From contig NZ_CP139960.1 in assembly GCF_034424215.1 (NCBI RefSeq), positions 1,488,001 to 1,552,000 of the forward strand: DNA of 64,000 nucleotides. The letters are read 5' to 3'. The notes under the pieces were generated by a model. It was given only the letters and a program-made list of their open reading frames with translations. It made no database searches and had not been told where the DNA came from. Source of the stretch: Niabella yanshanensis (GTDB lineage: Bacteria > Bacteroidota > Bacteroidia > Chitinophagales > Chitinophagaceae). Position numbers and translations under genes: made by a program. Shown here piece after piece: positions 1 through 11,900 of this stretch (positions within the stretch are counted from its first letter, which is position 1; every line of letters begins with the position of its first letter).

Positions 1-1442
1 AACGTCTTTACGGCCTGCGTGTCCTTTTGCTCATTTCTGGCAACCATATAAGCTACCAATTTTTTCTGAGCAGCATTATCGCCCTGCGCTATTACTACGC
101 AATTAGCAATTTCAGCATATTGCATCAGCGCTGTCTCAATTTCACCCAATTCGACCCTAAACCCCCTGATTTTGATCTGGTCGTCAATCCTTCCTAAAAA
201 TTCTATATTCCCATCATCCAGCAGCCGGGCAAGATCGCCGGTCTTATAAATACGACCAATACCTGTATCTCCTTTATGTTCAATGAATTTTTCGCGTGTC
301 AGGTCTGGCCGGTTAACATATCCTTCTGCCAATGCAATGCCCCCAATATACAGCTCTCCTTGTACGCCGGGCTTTACCTCATTCAACTCCTTATCAAGAA
401 TATAAATATTAACAAGTTTTATCGGCCTGCCAATGCCGGGCAAATCAGGCCATTCATTAGCGTCGCCCTCCAGCGCCAGGCTTGTTACAACATGAGCTTC
501 TGTGGGTCCATATTGGTTAAAAAGTTTGACACCGTTGATTTCGGAGAAAAATGCCCGCACCTGCGGCGTTATTTTTAATTGTTCGCCTGCGGTCATCACT
601 TCCTTCAAAGAGCGCGGGTAAGTTTTAGACTGAAAAGCCGATTCACATAACATCTGCAGGGCAACAAAGGGCAGGAACAACCGGTTAATCTGGTGTGTTT
701 CCAAAAAAGAAAGTAAAGCTGCAGGATCGAGCCTCAGATCGTCGTCGATCAGAAACAAAGTGCCGCCGACAGCAAAAGTTGAAAAAATTTCCTGAAACGA
801 TACATCGAAGGTAAGCGGGGAGAAATTCACCGTCCGTGATAGCGCGCCCATCTCAGAGTTTTCAACCTGCCATTGGATAAGGTTAACAAGTGCCTGCTGC
901 CTCATTAAAACCCCCTTGGGCCTGCCTGTAGAACCCGAAGTAAAGAGTACGTAGGTATACAATGCGTTTTTCTGAACCTGTAATTGCGCCGCTGCAACAT
1001 TGCCAGCATCATCATATAGCTCCGGATCGGGATCTATCAGAAGTTTACCTGGAAATAACTGTTTGTATTTGGAAGCCGATACAACTGCTTTAGGACTGGC
1101 ATCTTCAAGCATAAAAGAAATACGCTCCTGAGGATAAGAAGGGTCCACCGGCATATAAGCTGCCCCTACCTTTAGTATTGCAATAATAGAAATGATTACA
1201 TCAAAACCTTTATCCAGGCAAATGGCTATAATATCATTAGCTACGATATTTTCAGACGCCAGGTGTTGGGCCAGAATTGTTGCCCTTTCATTTAACTGGG
1301 CGTATGTAAGCTGTTGATCTCTGTAAAACAGGGCTACAGCGTCAGGTGCTATAACTACCTGATTGTGAAAAATTTCGATTAGCGAAGTCTCCAAGCTCCA
1401 TCCGGCTCCAGCTTTACCAGAGGAATTAATTCGTTCATTCAT
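1..1442 (-). CDS. NRPS, N-terminal adenylation domain (3' end cut by window start)
   Basis: About 480 residues are visible and the frame stays open to the window edge. The protein begins directly with an adenylation domain and has no condensation domain in front. Core motifs are clear: A3 LFTSGSTGRPKGV, A5 NQYGPTEAHV, A7 YKTGDLARLLDDG and A8 IKIRGFRVELGEIE. Reading the binding-pocket positions by alignment to GrsA gives D-V-Q-F-M-A-Q-V-V. This resembles known proline codes (DVQ-L/F-I-A-H-V-V) with His replaced by Gln, so proline or a related imino acid is a reasonable but unproven substrate. The ATG at 1442 follows an A-rich leader containing twelve consecutive A on the coding strand. The gene lies 448 bp after the thioesterase-containing NRPS gene in the same direction, so it may be a separate transcript. 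Its remaining domains lie outside the window. Confidence 0.93.
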   Translation of the reverse strand, partial: MNERINSSGKAGAGWSLETSLIEIFHNQVVIAPDAVALFYRDQQLTYAQLNERATILAQHLASENIVANDIIAICLDKGFDVIISIIAILKVGAAYMPVDPSYPQERISFMLEDASPKAVVSASKYKQLFPGKLLIDPDPELYDDAGNVAAAQLQVQKNALYTYVLFTSGSTGRPKGVLMRQQALVNLIQWQVENSEMGALSRTVNFSPLTFDVSFQEIFSTFAVGGTLFLIDDDLRLDPAALLSFLETHQINRLFLPFVALQMLCESAFQSKTYPRSLKEVMTAGEQLKITPQVRAFFSEINGVKLFNQYGPTEAHVVTSLALEGDANEWPDLPGIGRPIKLVNIYILDKELNEVKPGVQGELYIGGIALAEGYVNRPDLTREKFIEHKGDTGIGRIYKTGDLARLLDDGNIEFLGRIDDQIKIRGFRVELGEIETALMQYAEIANCVVIAQGDNAAQKKLVAYMVARNEQKDTQAVKT

Positions 1443-1890
1443 AGCCAAGTTTACTGCTTTTTTTTTTTTACAGCCAAAATCGGTTTTAACGCAAGCCTCA
1501 ATATGAAAAGTCACCCTCAAGTATAGTTGTATAAACTATTGAAAACCAAGTAATAAAAAATTACTTAAAAACACTTAAACAGTGTGTATACTTAATACAG
1601 TTACCATTGGTTTACGAGAAGACTATTATTCTTAGCATTTTGGATGTTTCCTATCTTCAAAGGTATTAATTTATGGTTACATTACGAACAACAAATGACG
1701 GAGCCCTAAATTTCCACCCTCACTATTTGAGGTGATGAAGCAACTGCAAGGGCCGGCAACCCGGAGAAATAAACACATCTATATTTGTACAAAATCCCAG
1801 CGCGCTCATTCCGGCAGGATAATGGCAGCCCATATTATACTATTGCCCTATACCATAAACATGTCGATACAACCAAGCGAAAAATACTGA
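1443..1890. other. Intergenic region between two NRPS genes
   Basis: This 448-bp gap holds no convincing gene. It probably carries the promoter and a roughly 200-nt leader of the NRPS gene that starts at 1442. The only other features noted are a T12 run on the plus strand at 1458-1469 and a GGTGATGAAGC...GGCAACC stretch around 1731-1760 that faintly recalls a SAM-I riboswitch core but points away from any gene. Confidence 0.6.
1658..1688 (-). promoter_or_regulatory. Putative Bacteroidota promoter for the NRPS gene at 1442
   Basis: On the minus strand, TTCG (1688-1685) is followed after 19 bp by TACCTTTG (1665-1658). The second matches the -7 consensus TAnnTTTG exactly; the -33 box has one mismatch to TTTG. 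Transcription would start near 1651, giving a leader of about 200 nt. Confidence 0.35.
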
Positions 1891-4800
1891 CTACAAAGGG
1901 TTCATATTTGAAAGTGTTTTTTCTATTTCTTCTATAAGTTTCTTATTGTGGGGAGGCAGCAGGAACGTTTTATGATCTCCGTCTATTTCGTGCACTGTTA
2001 CCCCGCCAATCGCATATCTTTTCCAGCCCAGGTATTTAAAATCATCAATAAAATAAATTCTTTCTTTTACACGGAACAGGTGCACCTTTATAGCTGATGA
2101 CGGAACCATCTTATAGGTTTTGTAAGCCCTGTCATAAGCCTCCACAACTTCGCCACCATAGTCATAAATGAGCTCTTCTTCATTTTTATTGAACTGCTTT
2201 GTCAAAAGTGCCCATTGATAGCGGATGACTTTTGCCGGATCCCTGAATAAATTGCTTCCAATGAATATGCCCTTTTTTATCTGGCGTTTTATTTTGAACA
2301 GCATACGGTCAACAACGCCGTCCGGCAAGTCGCGATTGCTGACATTGGTATCCAATATACCGATCATTTTTATCTTTTTACCGGCGGCCAGCAATTGCCG
2401 GGCCATCTCATAAACTACCACGCCACTATATGAATATCCTATCAATATATAGGGACCATCCGGGTTTTGGCGCAGTATTTCATCAAGATACCGCGATGCG
2501 ATGCTTTCTATATGATCCAGATGACGGAGATCGCCGTCAAGACCCAGCGCCTGTATACCATATAAGGGTTGATTATTGCTCAAAAACGGCTTCAGATTCT
2601 TGTATAAAAGGATATTAAGGGCACCTCCATGTATAAGGTAAATAGGTGGCTTTGTGCCCGACTTTTTGATCTCTACGAGTATCTTATATTCAAACAGGGA
2701 TTTATCTTTCAACAGGTTTGCAAAACTGGCAATGGTAGGATACTGGAACAATGAAGCGATAGGCAGTTTAATATTCATTTCTGAATTGATACGGTTCATC
2801 ACTTTTATAGCTACCATTGAGTGCCCACCCAGCTCAAAAAAATCGTCATTAATACCCACCTTTTCTACACCCAACAGCTCGCTCCACACCTGTACCAATT
2901 TCTTTTCTACCTGACTTTCAGGAGCCTGGTATTCGTGCTGTCTCGAAGAAGGTTCATGGGGTTCAGGAAAAGCATTCCGATCTATTTTACCATTCGCTGT
3001 CAGAGGGAACCGTTCCATCGTTACATAAAATCCGGGCACCATATACCCCGGTAAGGACTTTCCCAAAATAGATTGCCATCCTTCCCGGTCAGGTAAAATC
3101 TGTTCGTTTTCCGGAATGACATAAGCTACCAGGTATTGACCGATCTTTTCGCTATCTTTTGCCAGAACTACTGCCGCTCTTACTTCTTTGATCTCTAAAA
3201 TCCGGCTTTCAATTTCGCCCAGCTCAATTCTGAATCCCCTTATCTTCACCTGAAGGTCCCGCCGGCCCAGGTATTCTATGTTCCCGTCTGGCAACCACCG
3301 GGCCAGATCGCCCGATCGATACATCCGTTCATTTTTTCTGAATGGGTTTATCATGAATCGCTCCTCTGTCAGCTCGGGACGGTTCAGATAACCCCTTGCT
3401 ACTCCTTCCCCTGTAACAAATAACTCACCGGTTACACCTACGGGTACTGGTTGAAAGTGATCGTCGAGGATCAAGCACTGCAAGGTAGGAATAGGCTTTC
3501 CTATATTACTAATGTTGGAATGAATTTCCTTTGCTGTAATTTCCTTGTAAGTGACATGTACGGTAGTTTCGGTTATGCCATACATGTTAATCAATTTACA
3601 CCAGGTATAAACATCCGACCATTTTTTTAGCATAGAGGGATATAAAGCCTCTCCTCCGAATATAACGTAGCGGATTGTTTTTAAAGCTTCCTTTTCTAAT
3701 GCGGTTTCCTGCAAAACGTTGAAAAACGAAGGTGTCTGGTTTAAAACTGTAAGCCGCTCTTTCTTAATCAGATTATAGAATAATGCGGCGTCTCTTGTAT
3801 AATCTGCCGGAACCATTACCAGTTTGCCCCCGAATAATAAAGCCCCGAACATTTCCCAAACCGAAAAGTCAAAATTGAACGAGTGAAACATGCACCATAC
3901 ATCTGTTTCTTTAAAATCGAACAGGGGCGTATCGTTAAAAAACAAACGAACCACATTCCGATGTTCGATTAGCACCCCTTTGGGATTTCCTGTACTTCCC
4001 GAAGTATAAATCACATAGAGGATATTATCGGGCTTAATACTTACCCCGGGGCGTACTGAAGGCAGACCAGTCAATATACCAGTTGGTTCGTCTGCATAAA
4101 TGGTTTGAACACTATCAAAACCCTCTACCAAATGTTGCAGGTTGACGGTACTGACCAGAATTTTCGCGCCGCAATCTTTCAAAATATATGCAATCCGGTC
4201 TCTGGGATAATCGGGTGCTATTGGCACATAAGCGGCGCCACATTTAATGATTCCGATAATAGCAACAATCATATCGATATGCCGCTCTATACATAAACCC
4301 ACCAAATCTTCTTTTTTAGCGCCCCTGCTTATAAGATAATGTGCCAGACGATTGCTTCTTTCATCCAGTTCCTGATAAGTCACGGTTTTGTTCCCCGAAA
4401 CTACAGCAATATTGGCCGGTCTTTCCCTTACCCGATCAGTTAAGATATCTACTATTGTTCTTGCTGAAAATTCTCCGTAAGCATACTTCTCCTGTTCACG
4501 TTCTGTAGCCAAAACCTGCTTAGGCTCCAGCTTCAGCTCTTCAATTTTCTGTTCCGGATCTGCAACCACCTGTTCAAGAAGGTAAGTAAATTTCTGCATT
4601 AGTCCCTTAATTGTGTCGAGGGAATAGAGCTGTTTATTATAGGACCACTGAAAATCATATCCCCGCTTATTTTCCGTAATATTTAAGAATATTTCAAAGG
4701 TTTCAAAATTACGCGGGTTGTAAACTATTTCATGCGCTGCTTCCTGGAACCGTACATTTCTATCCATTCCGATGTCGATGTTAAAACAAAGCGGCATTAA

Positions 4801-5892
4801 CGGAATGCGTGAAGGATCTCGTCTGACATTCAGTTTTTCCAGCAATGAGCCAAAAGTAAACTGCTGATTTTCGAGATCTTCCAGAATTTTTGATTTCCTT
4901 GTCTTAAGATACTCAGCAAATGTATACCCGTCTTGGGGCTGGCTTCGTAAAGGAAGCGTATGCACGCAATGTCCTATAAGTTTATACATTTCCGCAAAAG
5001 GTTGTCCAGCCGCAGCCAGCCCGATAACAATATCATTATTACCCGTGTATTTGTACAGTAATATTTCAAATATCGTCATCATAGTGTTGACCCAACTGCC
5101 TCCGTACTTCGCACCTGTTTTTTTAGCAAGGCTTGCCACATCATCAGGCAGTGTATAATCGTATCTGTCGGCGTTGTAAGTTCTTTGCTTCGGTCGCGGG
5201 AAGTCGGGCTGTATTTCAAAAGCGGGAATATTGTTTCGATACGCCGTCAACCAGTAGTTTTGAATGAGCTCATACGCTTTTGTATATGTAAATGCTGAAG
5301 TCTTTTGCACATAATCACTATATAGCAGCGGCCGAAGGGGCAACTCGCTTTTATTCAGCAAGGCATTGTAGATTCCTGAAATTTCTTCCAGCAGGGTGCC
5401 GAATGACCACCCGTCACACACTACATGATGCGCGGTAATAATTAAAATATAACGGTTCTCACTCTTTTTGAATAAAGCGAAGCGGATCAAAGGTCCATTA
5501 AACAAATCGAAAATGGCTGAAGCATCCGCAGCAACAAAATCACTTATGAGCTCATCAGCCCTTTCCGGATCTTCAGTACTTAAATCGTTATAGGAAAACA
5601 GCAGCTGCTGACTGAAGTAAATAAGCATCTGGGTTCCCTCAGCATTAAATGAGGACCTCAGGGCTTCGTTCCTGGCCACCAGTTCCTGAGCAGCCTTTTC
5701 AAGCACATCTGCTTTCACTGCTCCGGTCAGTACGATTGATACAGATTCATTGTAAGCCAGGTTCGCGCTGCTTCCACCTATGATACAGGAGGCTAATATT
5801 TCCCTTTGCGCTTCAGTAGTGGAAATGGCTTTTTCAATAGGGTTTCCCCCAAACGGGTTAAATCCTGTATTTTCTGTAATTTCTGAATTCAT
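1891..5892 (-). CDS. NRPS: condensation - adenylation (Thr) - thiolation - thioesterase
   Basis: This is a terminal elongation and release module of 1333 residues. The order is C (about 25-450; HHVVCDGWS, His155/His156...Asp160), A (about 475-980; A3 YTSGSTGNPKGV near 630, A5 NMYGITETTV near 770), T (LGGHS, Ser1025 for the phosphopantetheine arm) and TE (about 1085-1330). The pocket code reads D-F-W-N-I-G-M-V-H, the established threonine signature. The TE has GYSYSG with Ser1154 as nucleophile where GYSxGG is usual, plus likely Asp1181 and His1307. I chose the ATG at 5892; a TTG lies two codons upstream. It follows the PKS/NRPS gene by 18 bp and is almost certainly co-transcribed. The C domain should accept the beta-amino acyl chain made by that protein, join it to threonine, and the TE then hydrolyses or lactonises the product. 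Confidence 0.96.
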   Translation of the reverse strand: MNSEITENTGFNPFGGNPIEKAISTTEAQREILASCIIGGSSANLAYNESVSIVLTGAVKADVLEKAAQELVARNEALRSSFNAEGTQMLIYFSQQLLFSYNDLSTEDPERADELISDFVAADASAIFDLFNGPLIRFALFKKSENRYILIITAHHVVCDGWSFGTLLEEISGIYNALLNKSELPLRPLLYSDYVQKTSAFTYTKAYELIQNYWLTAYRNNIPAFEIQPDFPRPKQRTYNADRYDYTLPDDVASLAKKTGAKYGGSWVNTMMTIFEILLYKYTGNNDIVIGLAAAGQPFAEMYKLIGHCVHTLPLRSQPQDGYTFAEYLKTRKSKILEDLENQQFTFGSLLEKLNVRRDPSRIPLMPLCFNIDIGMDRNVRFQEAAHEIVYNPRNFETFEIFLNITENKRGYDFQWSYNKQLYSLDTIKGLMQKFTYLLEQVVADPEQKIEELKLEPKQVLATEREQEKYAYGEFSARTIVDILTDRVRERPANIAVVSGNKTVTYQELDERSNRLAHYLISRGAKKEDLVGLCIERHIDMIVAIIGIIKCGAAYVPIAPDYPRDRIAYILKDCGAKILVSTVNLQHLVEGFDSVQTIYADEPTGILTGLPSVRPGVSIKPDNILYVIYTSGSTGNPKGVLIEHRNVVRLFFNDTPLFDFKETDVWCMFHSFNFDFSVWEMFGALLFGGKLVMVPADYTRDAALFYNLIKKERLTVLNQTPSFFNVLQETALEKEALKTIRYVIFGGEALYPSMLKKWSDVYTWCKLINMYGITETTVHVTYKEITAKEIHSNISNIGKPIPTLQCLILDDHFQPVPVGVTGELFVTGEGVARGYLNRPELTEERFMINPFRKNERMYRSGDLARWLPDGNIEYLGRRDLQVKIRGFRIELGEIESRILEIKEVRAAVVLAKDSEKIGQYLVAYVIPENEQILPDREGWQSILGKSLPGYMVPGFYVTMERFPLTANGKIDRNAFPEPHEPSSRQHEYQAPESQVEKKLVQVWSELLGVEKVGINDDFFELGGHSMVAIKVMNRINSEMNIKLPIASLFQYPTIASFANLLKDKSLFEYKILVEIKKSGTKPPIYLIHGGALNILLYKNLKPFLSNNQPLYGIQALGLDGDLRHLDHIESIASRYLDEILRQNPDGPYILIGYSYSGVVVYEMARQLLAAGKKIKMIGILDTNVSNRDLPDGVVDRMLFKIKRQIKKGIFIGSNLFRDPAKVIRYQWALLTKQFNKNEEELIYDYGGEVVEAYDRAYKTYKMVPSSAIKVHLFRVKERIYFIDDFKYLGWKRYAIGGVTVHEIDGDHKTFLLPPHNKKLIEEIEKTLSNMNPL

Positions 5893-5910
5893 CTTCAATC
5901 AATCACTCTT

Positions 5911-8900
5911 TTATAGTTGAATGTAACGTCCCGGATAATCCACATCTTCAATAAACCACACAGCATTACCCTGTTGATCTCTGCCCAAACGCGCCCCCGG
6001 TTCAGGCGGTTCGGCACTACTCAGTATTTTTGCCATGGCCTTATACTGGGGTATTAAGTCTGCTTTACAGAGTTCTGCTATACTCTCTTCAAAGGCCAAA
6101 CATATGGCATCTATATCGGCATCTGTGTGCGCCGTGGTCAAAAAACAGGGAAAGAGGTCCCAAATATGAATATTACGCAATCGCATCAATGCGAATAACA
6201 ATTCATAGTAAGGATACTCTTCCTTGAACTTAATTTTCCAAAGAGAAGAGAAATGTACTACCTCTATAGGTACCGCATATTTTTCAGCAATCTGGTTTAA
6301 CCGAAGCGCCAACCGGGTGGTTTTTTCGTTCAGTCCGTTTTGCAGGCCAGGCCCCTGTTCCTTTAAGTAATTCAATGAGGCTTTAGTAGTAGCGAGCGCC
6401 AACGGATGCCTTACAAATGTTCCCGCAAAATAAGTCACTCCTCTTTGCGGTAAGGAGTCGTCACCATATTCCCAGTACCCGCCGTCCAGTGCATCCATGT
6501 ATTCCCGGCTTCCGGCAATGATCCCTATTGATATACCTGCACCCGCTACTTTACCATAGGTGGCGAGATCGGCTCTTATTCCGTATAACGCCTGAATCCC
6601 TCCCGGGTGACTTCTGAACCCGGTAATAACTTCGTCGAAAACAAGCGCGATATCCCGCTCGGCTGTGATCTTTCTAAGCTCCCGCAAAAACTCGACCGGC
6701 TGAAATTCAGGTCGCCGGCTTTGAACCGGCTCGACCAGGACTGCTGCAATATCCGAGGCGCGCTCCGCTATGATCTTTAAGGATGCTTCTGTGCCATAAT
6801 CCAGAATCAGCATGTTCTGCACATTACTGTTTAAAATACCTGAGGCAGCCGGATAGGTTCTCAGCTTTTTGCTTCCCCTTACCAGCACTTCATCCATAAT
6901 ACCATGGTACGATCCGGCAAAAGCGACTACAAGGTCTCTTCCTGTAACAGTGCGAACGATCCGCATGGCACCCAGTACTGCCTCAGACCCGGTATTACAA
7001 AAAGCAGCCCTTTCCATACCGGTCATTTCGCAAACCAGATCAGCCACTTCGCCTGCCAGAAAATGTTGAGGGCCTATCTCGTACCCGTCTTCAACCTGTT
7101 TTATGATGGCTTCTTTAATTATATCTGCCTGATAACCCAGAAAATTAGAACCAAAACCATTCAATGCATCTATATATTTATTTCCGTCAATATCCCACAA
7201 ATAGCAGCCCTTCGATTTCTGGGTAACAATAGAATACACCATCTCTTTTGTATAAGGCTTAAATCCTGATACCACCCTGGGATCTGCCATTCTTCCACGA
7301 TATTGTTGTGTATATTTTTTGCTTTCGGCTGTTTTCTTATTATATACTGTTATAAAATCAGCTATATATTTCCTCTGAGCATCGGAAACTTCAGTATTTT
7401 TTTTTTCTATACGGGCGGTAGCACCAAAAGGTTTCTTTAGTTCTATCCTTTCCTCAGCCGTTAAATCGTCCGGAACCAGGTTGCTTTCCGGTGCAGCAGT
7501 ACCTTTTTGTATAGAAAGATCGCGATTCAGTATAACTGTATCATTAGACAGAACGGGAGCAGTTCCCTGCATAATGGCTACCTGCCGGGATAATATCTGC
7601 AACTGCTGGGTAATAAGACTTAGCATATCCCCTCCGGCTACAACCCCTCCATTGAGGGGCAACATTGCGCCTGTGAGTGCAGCAGATGCAGGCAAGGAAG
7701 GGGCATACTTTCCCGGAGGCAATTGTTCATCAAAGAACTGCGCAAGCTTTTCCAAACTGTCACAATTTTCACTTAACTGGCGGAAAGTAACAGGAATCGA
7801 AAATTCCTTTTTTATAACCGTTGCAAGCTGGGTCAATAACAAAGAATCGAGTCCCAACTCCGCAAAATTGCTTCGGATACCGGCATCCGGTACTGAGATA
7901 CCGGAAGCAGATTCGATTATATCTCTTAATTTATTCAGTAAAATATCTTTTCGCTTCATTTGATTGATTGGAATACTGATTTCGGGTGCGGTTGCGTTAA
8001 ATAAAGGCTGATTAAACACCGTTGCCTGCTTGTCGGATAGAACCGGGTCTACCCAAAGTTTTTTTCTATTGTATGCATAAGTGGGAAGACTGTGCAATAA
8101 AACAGCATTACCGGACCGGTACAACTTTTGATAATCAATATCTGCACCTAATTGCCATAATCTACCGAGCGCTGTTTTCGCCGCTGCTCTTTCATCTTTT
8201 GTAGTACTGGACAGTATGGCAACCGCGCTGTCCCCGGCTCCATTTTGTTTAGCAAAAATAGTTGATGATGACCCTGGACCGGTTTCTAAAAACAGCGGAT
8301 CCAGGTCTTTCTGTATATTCTTTAAGGCTGCACCAAATTGCACGGTTTCTCTTGCATGACGGGCCCAATAAGCCGCATCGGTTGCCTCTCCGTCTTTAAG
8401 CCATTGAGCCGTAACTGTAGACAGAATGGGAATCCGCGGCACTTTCAAAACAGCCTGGTCTATTACCTGTTTCAATCGTCCTACCGCAGCATCTATCATG
8501 GCTGAATGAAAGGCATGACTGGTTCGTAAAAGTTTATTGGCTATTCCCAACTGAGTGAGTTGCGCAGCGAACGACTCAATAGCCATCGTTTCCCCGGAAA
8601 CAACACATAGCTCTGCCGCATTTTGTGCGGCTATAGACAGTGCCGGGGGCAGCAAGTTTTTAACCGTATTTTCTGCTGCCCTTACCGACAACATGCTTCC
8701 TTCAGGCAGTTCGCTAATCAGGCGGCCCCGCTCGGCAACTATTTTTAATACATCTTCCAGGGAAAAAACGCCCGCGAGATGTGCTCCCACAAATTCACCT
8801 ACGCTATGCCCCGCGAATGCAGCCGGAACAATGCCCCAACTCATGTACAACCGGGATAGTGCATAGGATGTTACGAATAGTGCCGGTTGGGCGTAGCGTG

Positions 8901-11900
8901 TGTTGGAAAGTTTTTCCAAAGCGCTGCTATCGGCAGCTTCTGTAAATATTATGGATCTGATGTCTTCGCCCATATGCTGCTGCAATATCCCGGCACACTC
9001 ATCTATAGCGTTGCGGTACACCGGTTCTGCATCATATAGTTCCTTGCCCATGTTGGGATATTGATTACCCTGGCCCGGGAAAAGGAAGACTACGTTATTC
9101 TTTTTCTCTTTCACAGTGTAAGCTGCGCTCATTAAAGATTCGGTAGAACTTAATTGAGCAGCCAATTCCTCCATGTCTTTTGCCACAACAAAATTGCGGA
9201 TAGCAAAATCCTGACGCGTAGCGTGTAAAGTATAGGCCACGTCACGTATTCTGCAGGTTGCGTTCGTTTGCGAATAATCCAGCAACCGGGTAGTATAGGT
9301 TTTTAAGCTATCTATATGATGAGCTGACCAGCAAACCAGTTCAGGCCCGGTATCATTTTCAGTTGCTCTTTGTAATGCATCCAGATCGTTTGCATATTCC
9401 TCCAGAACTACATGAGCATTCGTTCCTCCTACGCCAAATGAGCTCACTCCCGCAAGCCGCTTTCCGGTGGTCAATTCCCATGGTCTTAGTTTTGTATTAA
9501 CTATAAAAGGGCTTGAATCAAAATCTATATGAGGATTAGGCTTCTTAAAATTGATAGACGGTGGCAATTGCCGGTTGTACAACGATAATACTGTTTTAAT
9601 AAAGCCTGCTACACCAGCGGCATGAGTCAAATGCCCCAGGTTGCTTTTTAGGGAACCGATGGCACAGAACTGCTTTTGACTTTGCCTGCCAAATGCCAGC
9701 TTTAACCCGTCAATCTCAATAGGGTCTCCCAACGGAGTCGCAGTTCCATGTGTCTCAATGTAAGAAATATCAGCTGGTGCTACATGAGCATCTGAAAAAG
9801 CCATTGCTATAGCAGAAGCCTGCCCTCCTGCACTCGGAGCGGTGAAACTCCCCTTCATTCCCCCATCATTATTGACGCCCACTCCCCGTATTACTGCATA
9901 AATAGTGTCGCGATCTCTTTTCGCATCATCCAGGCGTTTTAGCAGTACTGCACCAACACCATCACTGAACACAGTCCCTTTCGCATCAGCATCAAAAGGT
10001 CTGCAATGCCCATCGTTGCTTAACATGGCACCCTCCTGGTATAAATGACCGCTATTAACAGGCACCGTAATTGCTGCACCCCCGGCAATAGCGGTGTCAC
10101 ACTGCCCCGCTCTCAGGCTTTCAACTGCCTGTATAATCGCTACCAAAGATGTTGAGCAAGCTGTATTTACATTTACTGAGGGTCCGGAAAGATTAAGCTG
10201 ATAACTCACACGGCTACTGATGTAATCTTTATCCGACACCGATATTACCGGCACGCTGCCCTGCCGCTCAATTTTATCGCGATGCCCAACAACATTGTTG
10301 TTAAAATATGTGTTGGTACTACACCCGGCAAATACGCCGGTGACTGCGTCCTTCTTTCCTGGTAAATAACCAGTCTTCTCTAAAAGATTTCGGGATGTCT
10401 CCAGGAACACCCGTTGTTGTGGATCCATCAATTCTGCCAACCGGGGACTGATCCCAAAAAAATCTGCGTCGAAAAAATCCACGTCATCTATTACGCCCCT
10501 AGCCTTTACATAAGCAGGATCACTTTTTACGGTATCAGGTATACTTTTGTCCAATTCATCATATGAAAAAAAACGGATGGTCTCTTTTCCATTTTTGAGT
10601 ACATCCCAAAATTGTTCTATATTTCCAGCACCGGGGAAATTGCACTCCATGCCTATTACTGCAATTTCGGGGTTCGCCACCGTCTTTTTAAAGTACTCCA
10701 CATGTGGAATTGATTGCGCTCCCCTCAGAAACTGTTGCAGTCCGGCAATAGTAGGACTATGATAGATACGGGTAATGGGCAGGTCAAATCCGTGTTCCTT
10801 TTTTAGAACCGACACCAATTTTTGCGCCAGCAGGGAATTACCCCCCAGTTCAAAAAAACTATCTTCTACACCGATTTTTTCGATCCCTAACAATGCCCGC
10901 CAGGAAGCTGCGAGCTGGTGCTCCATATCTGTAGCCGGCGCCACGTATATTCCCCTTTGCAGATATCTGTCATCAGGCTCGGGAAGCGCCTTTTTATTTA
11001 CTTTACCATTACTCGTAAGAGGAATCGATTCCAATTCAACAAAAAAATCAGGAATCATGTAAGCGGGTAAGATATCTGTCAGCCTTTCGCGAATAATGGC
11101 TTTACTGAGTTCTTTCTGGTTACTGGAATAATAAGCAACCAGGTATTTGCCTGAGCTTCTCTCTTTTGCAATAACGACGGCCTGCGTTACGCCGGCTATC
11201 TCCTGCATCCGGCTTTCTATTTCACCCATCTCTATGCGATATCCTCTTATTTTTACCTGGTTATCGCTCCGCCCTATATATTCCAGGTTGCCATCGGGCA
11301 ACATCCTGGCCAGGTCACCGGAACGATAAAGACGCTGACCGCTTCTGTAAGGATGGGTGATAAATTTTTCAGCCGTCAGTTCAGGTCGGTTCAGATAGCC
11401 TCTTGCCACCCCTTCGCCTCCCACACATAATTCTCCAACCAGGTTCTCAGGAACCAATTGCAACTGTTCATCTAAAATAATAACGGATAAAGTTGGTATC
11501 GGAGCGCCGATATTACTGACGTTAGAAGCAATATCTTTTTCTGTTATTTTTTTGTACGTAACGTGTACCGTTGTTTCGGTAATTCCGTACATATTAATCA
11601 ACTGGCACCAGGTGTAAACCTCGCTCCATCTTTTTAAAAGATACGGATATAAAGCTTCTCCCCCAAAAATCACATACCGTAGCGCTTTGATTGGTTCTCT
11701 TTCCAAAACAACCTCTTGTAAGGCATTAAAGGCCGAAGGAGTTTGATTTAAAACAGTTACGCCCTCATCCTGCATTAATTCATAAAAACGGCCGGCGTCT
11801 TTGGCAATATCTTTACTAACAATTACCAGTTTACCTCCGAATAACAATGCACCATACATTTCCCATACTGAGAAATCGAAATTGAATGAATGAAACATAG

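Noticed and set aside
1731-1830. SAM-I riboswitch-like text on the plus strand (GATGAAGC...GGCAACC, later TCATTCCGGCAGG)
   Set aside because: Lacks the AGAGxGGxGGAGGGA part, has no matching P1 stem, and no plus-strand gene follows it.
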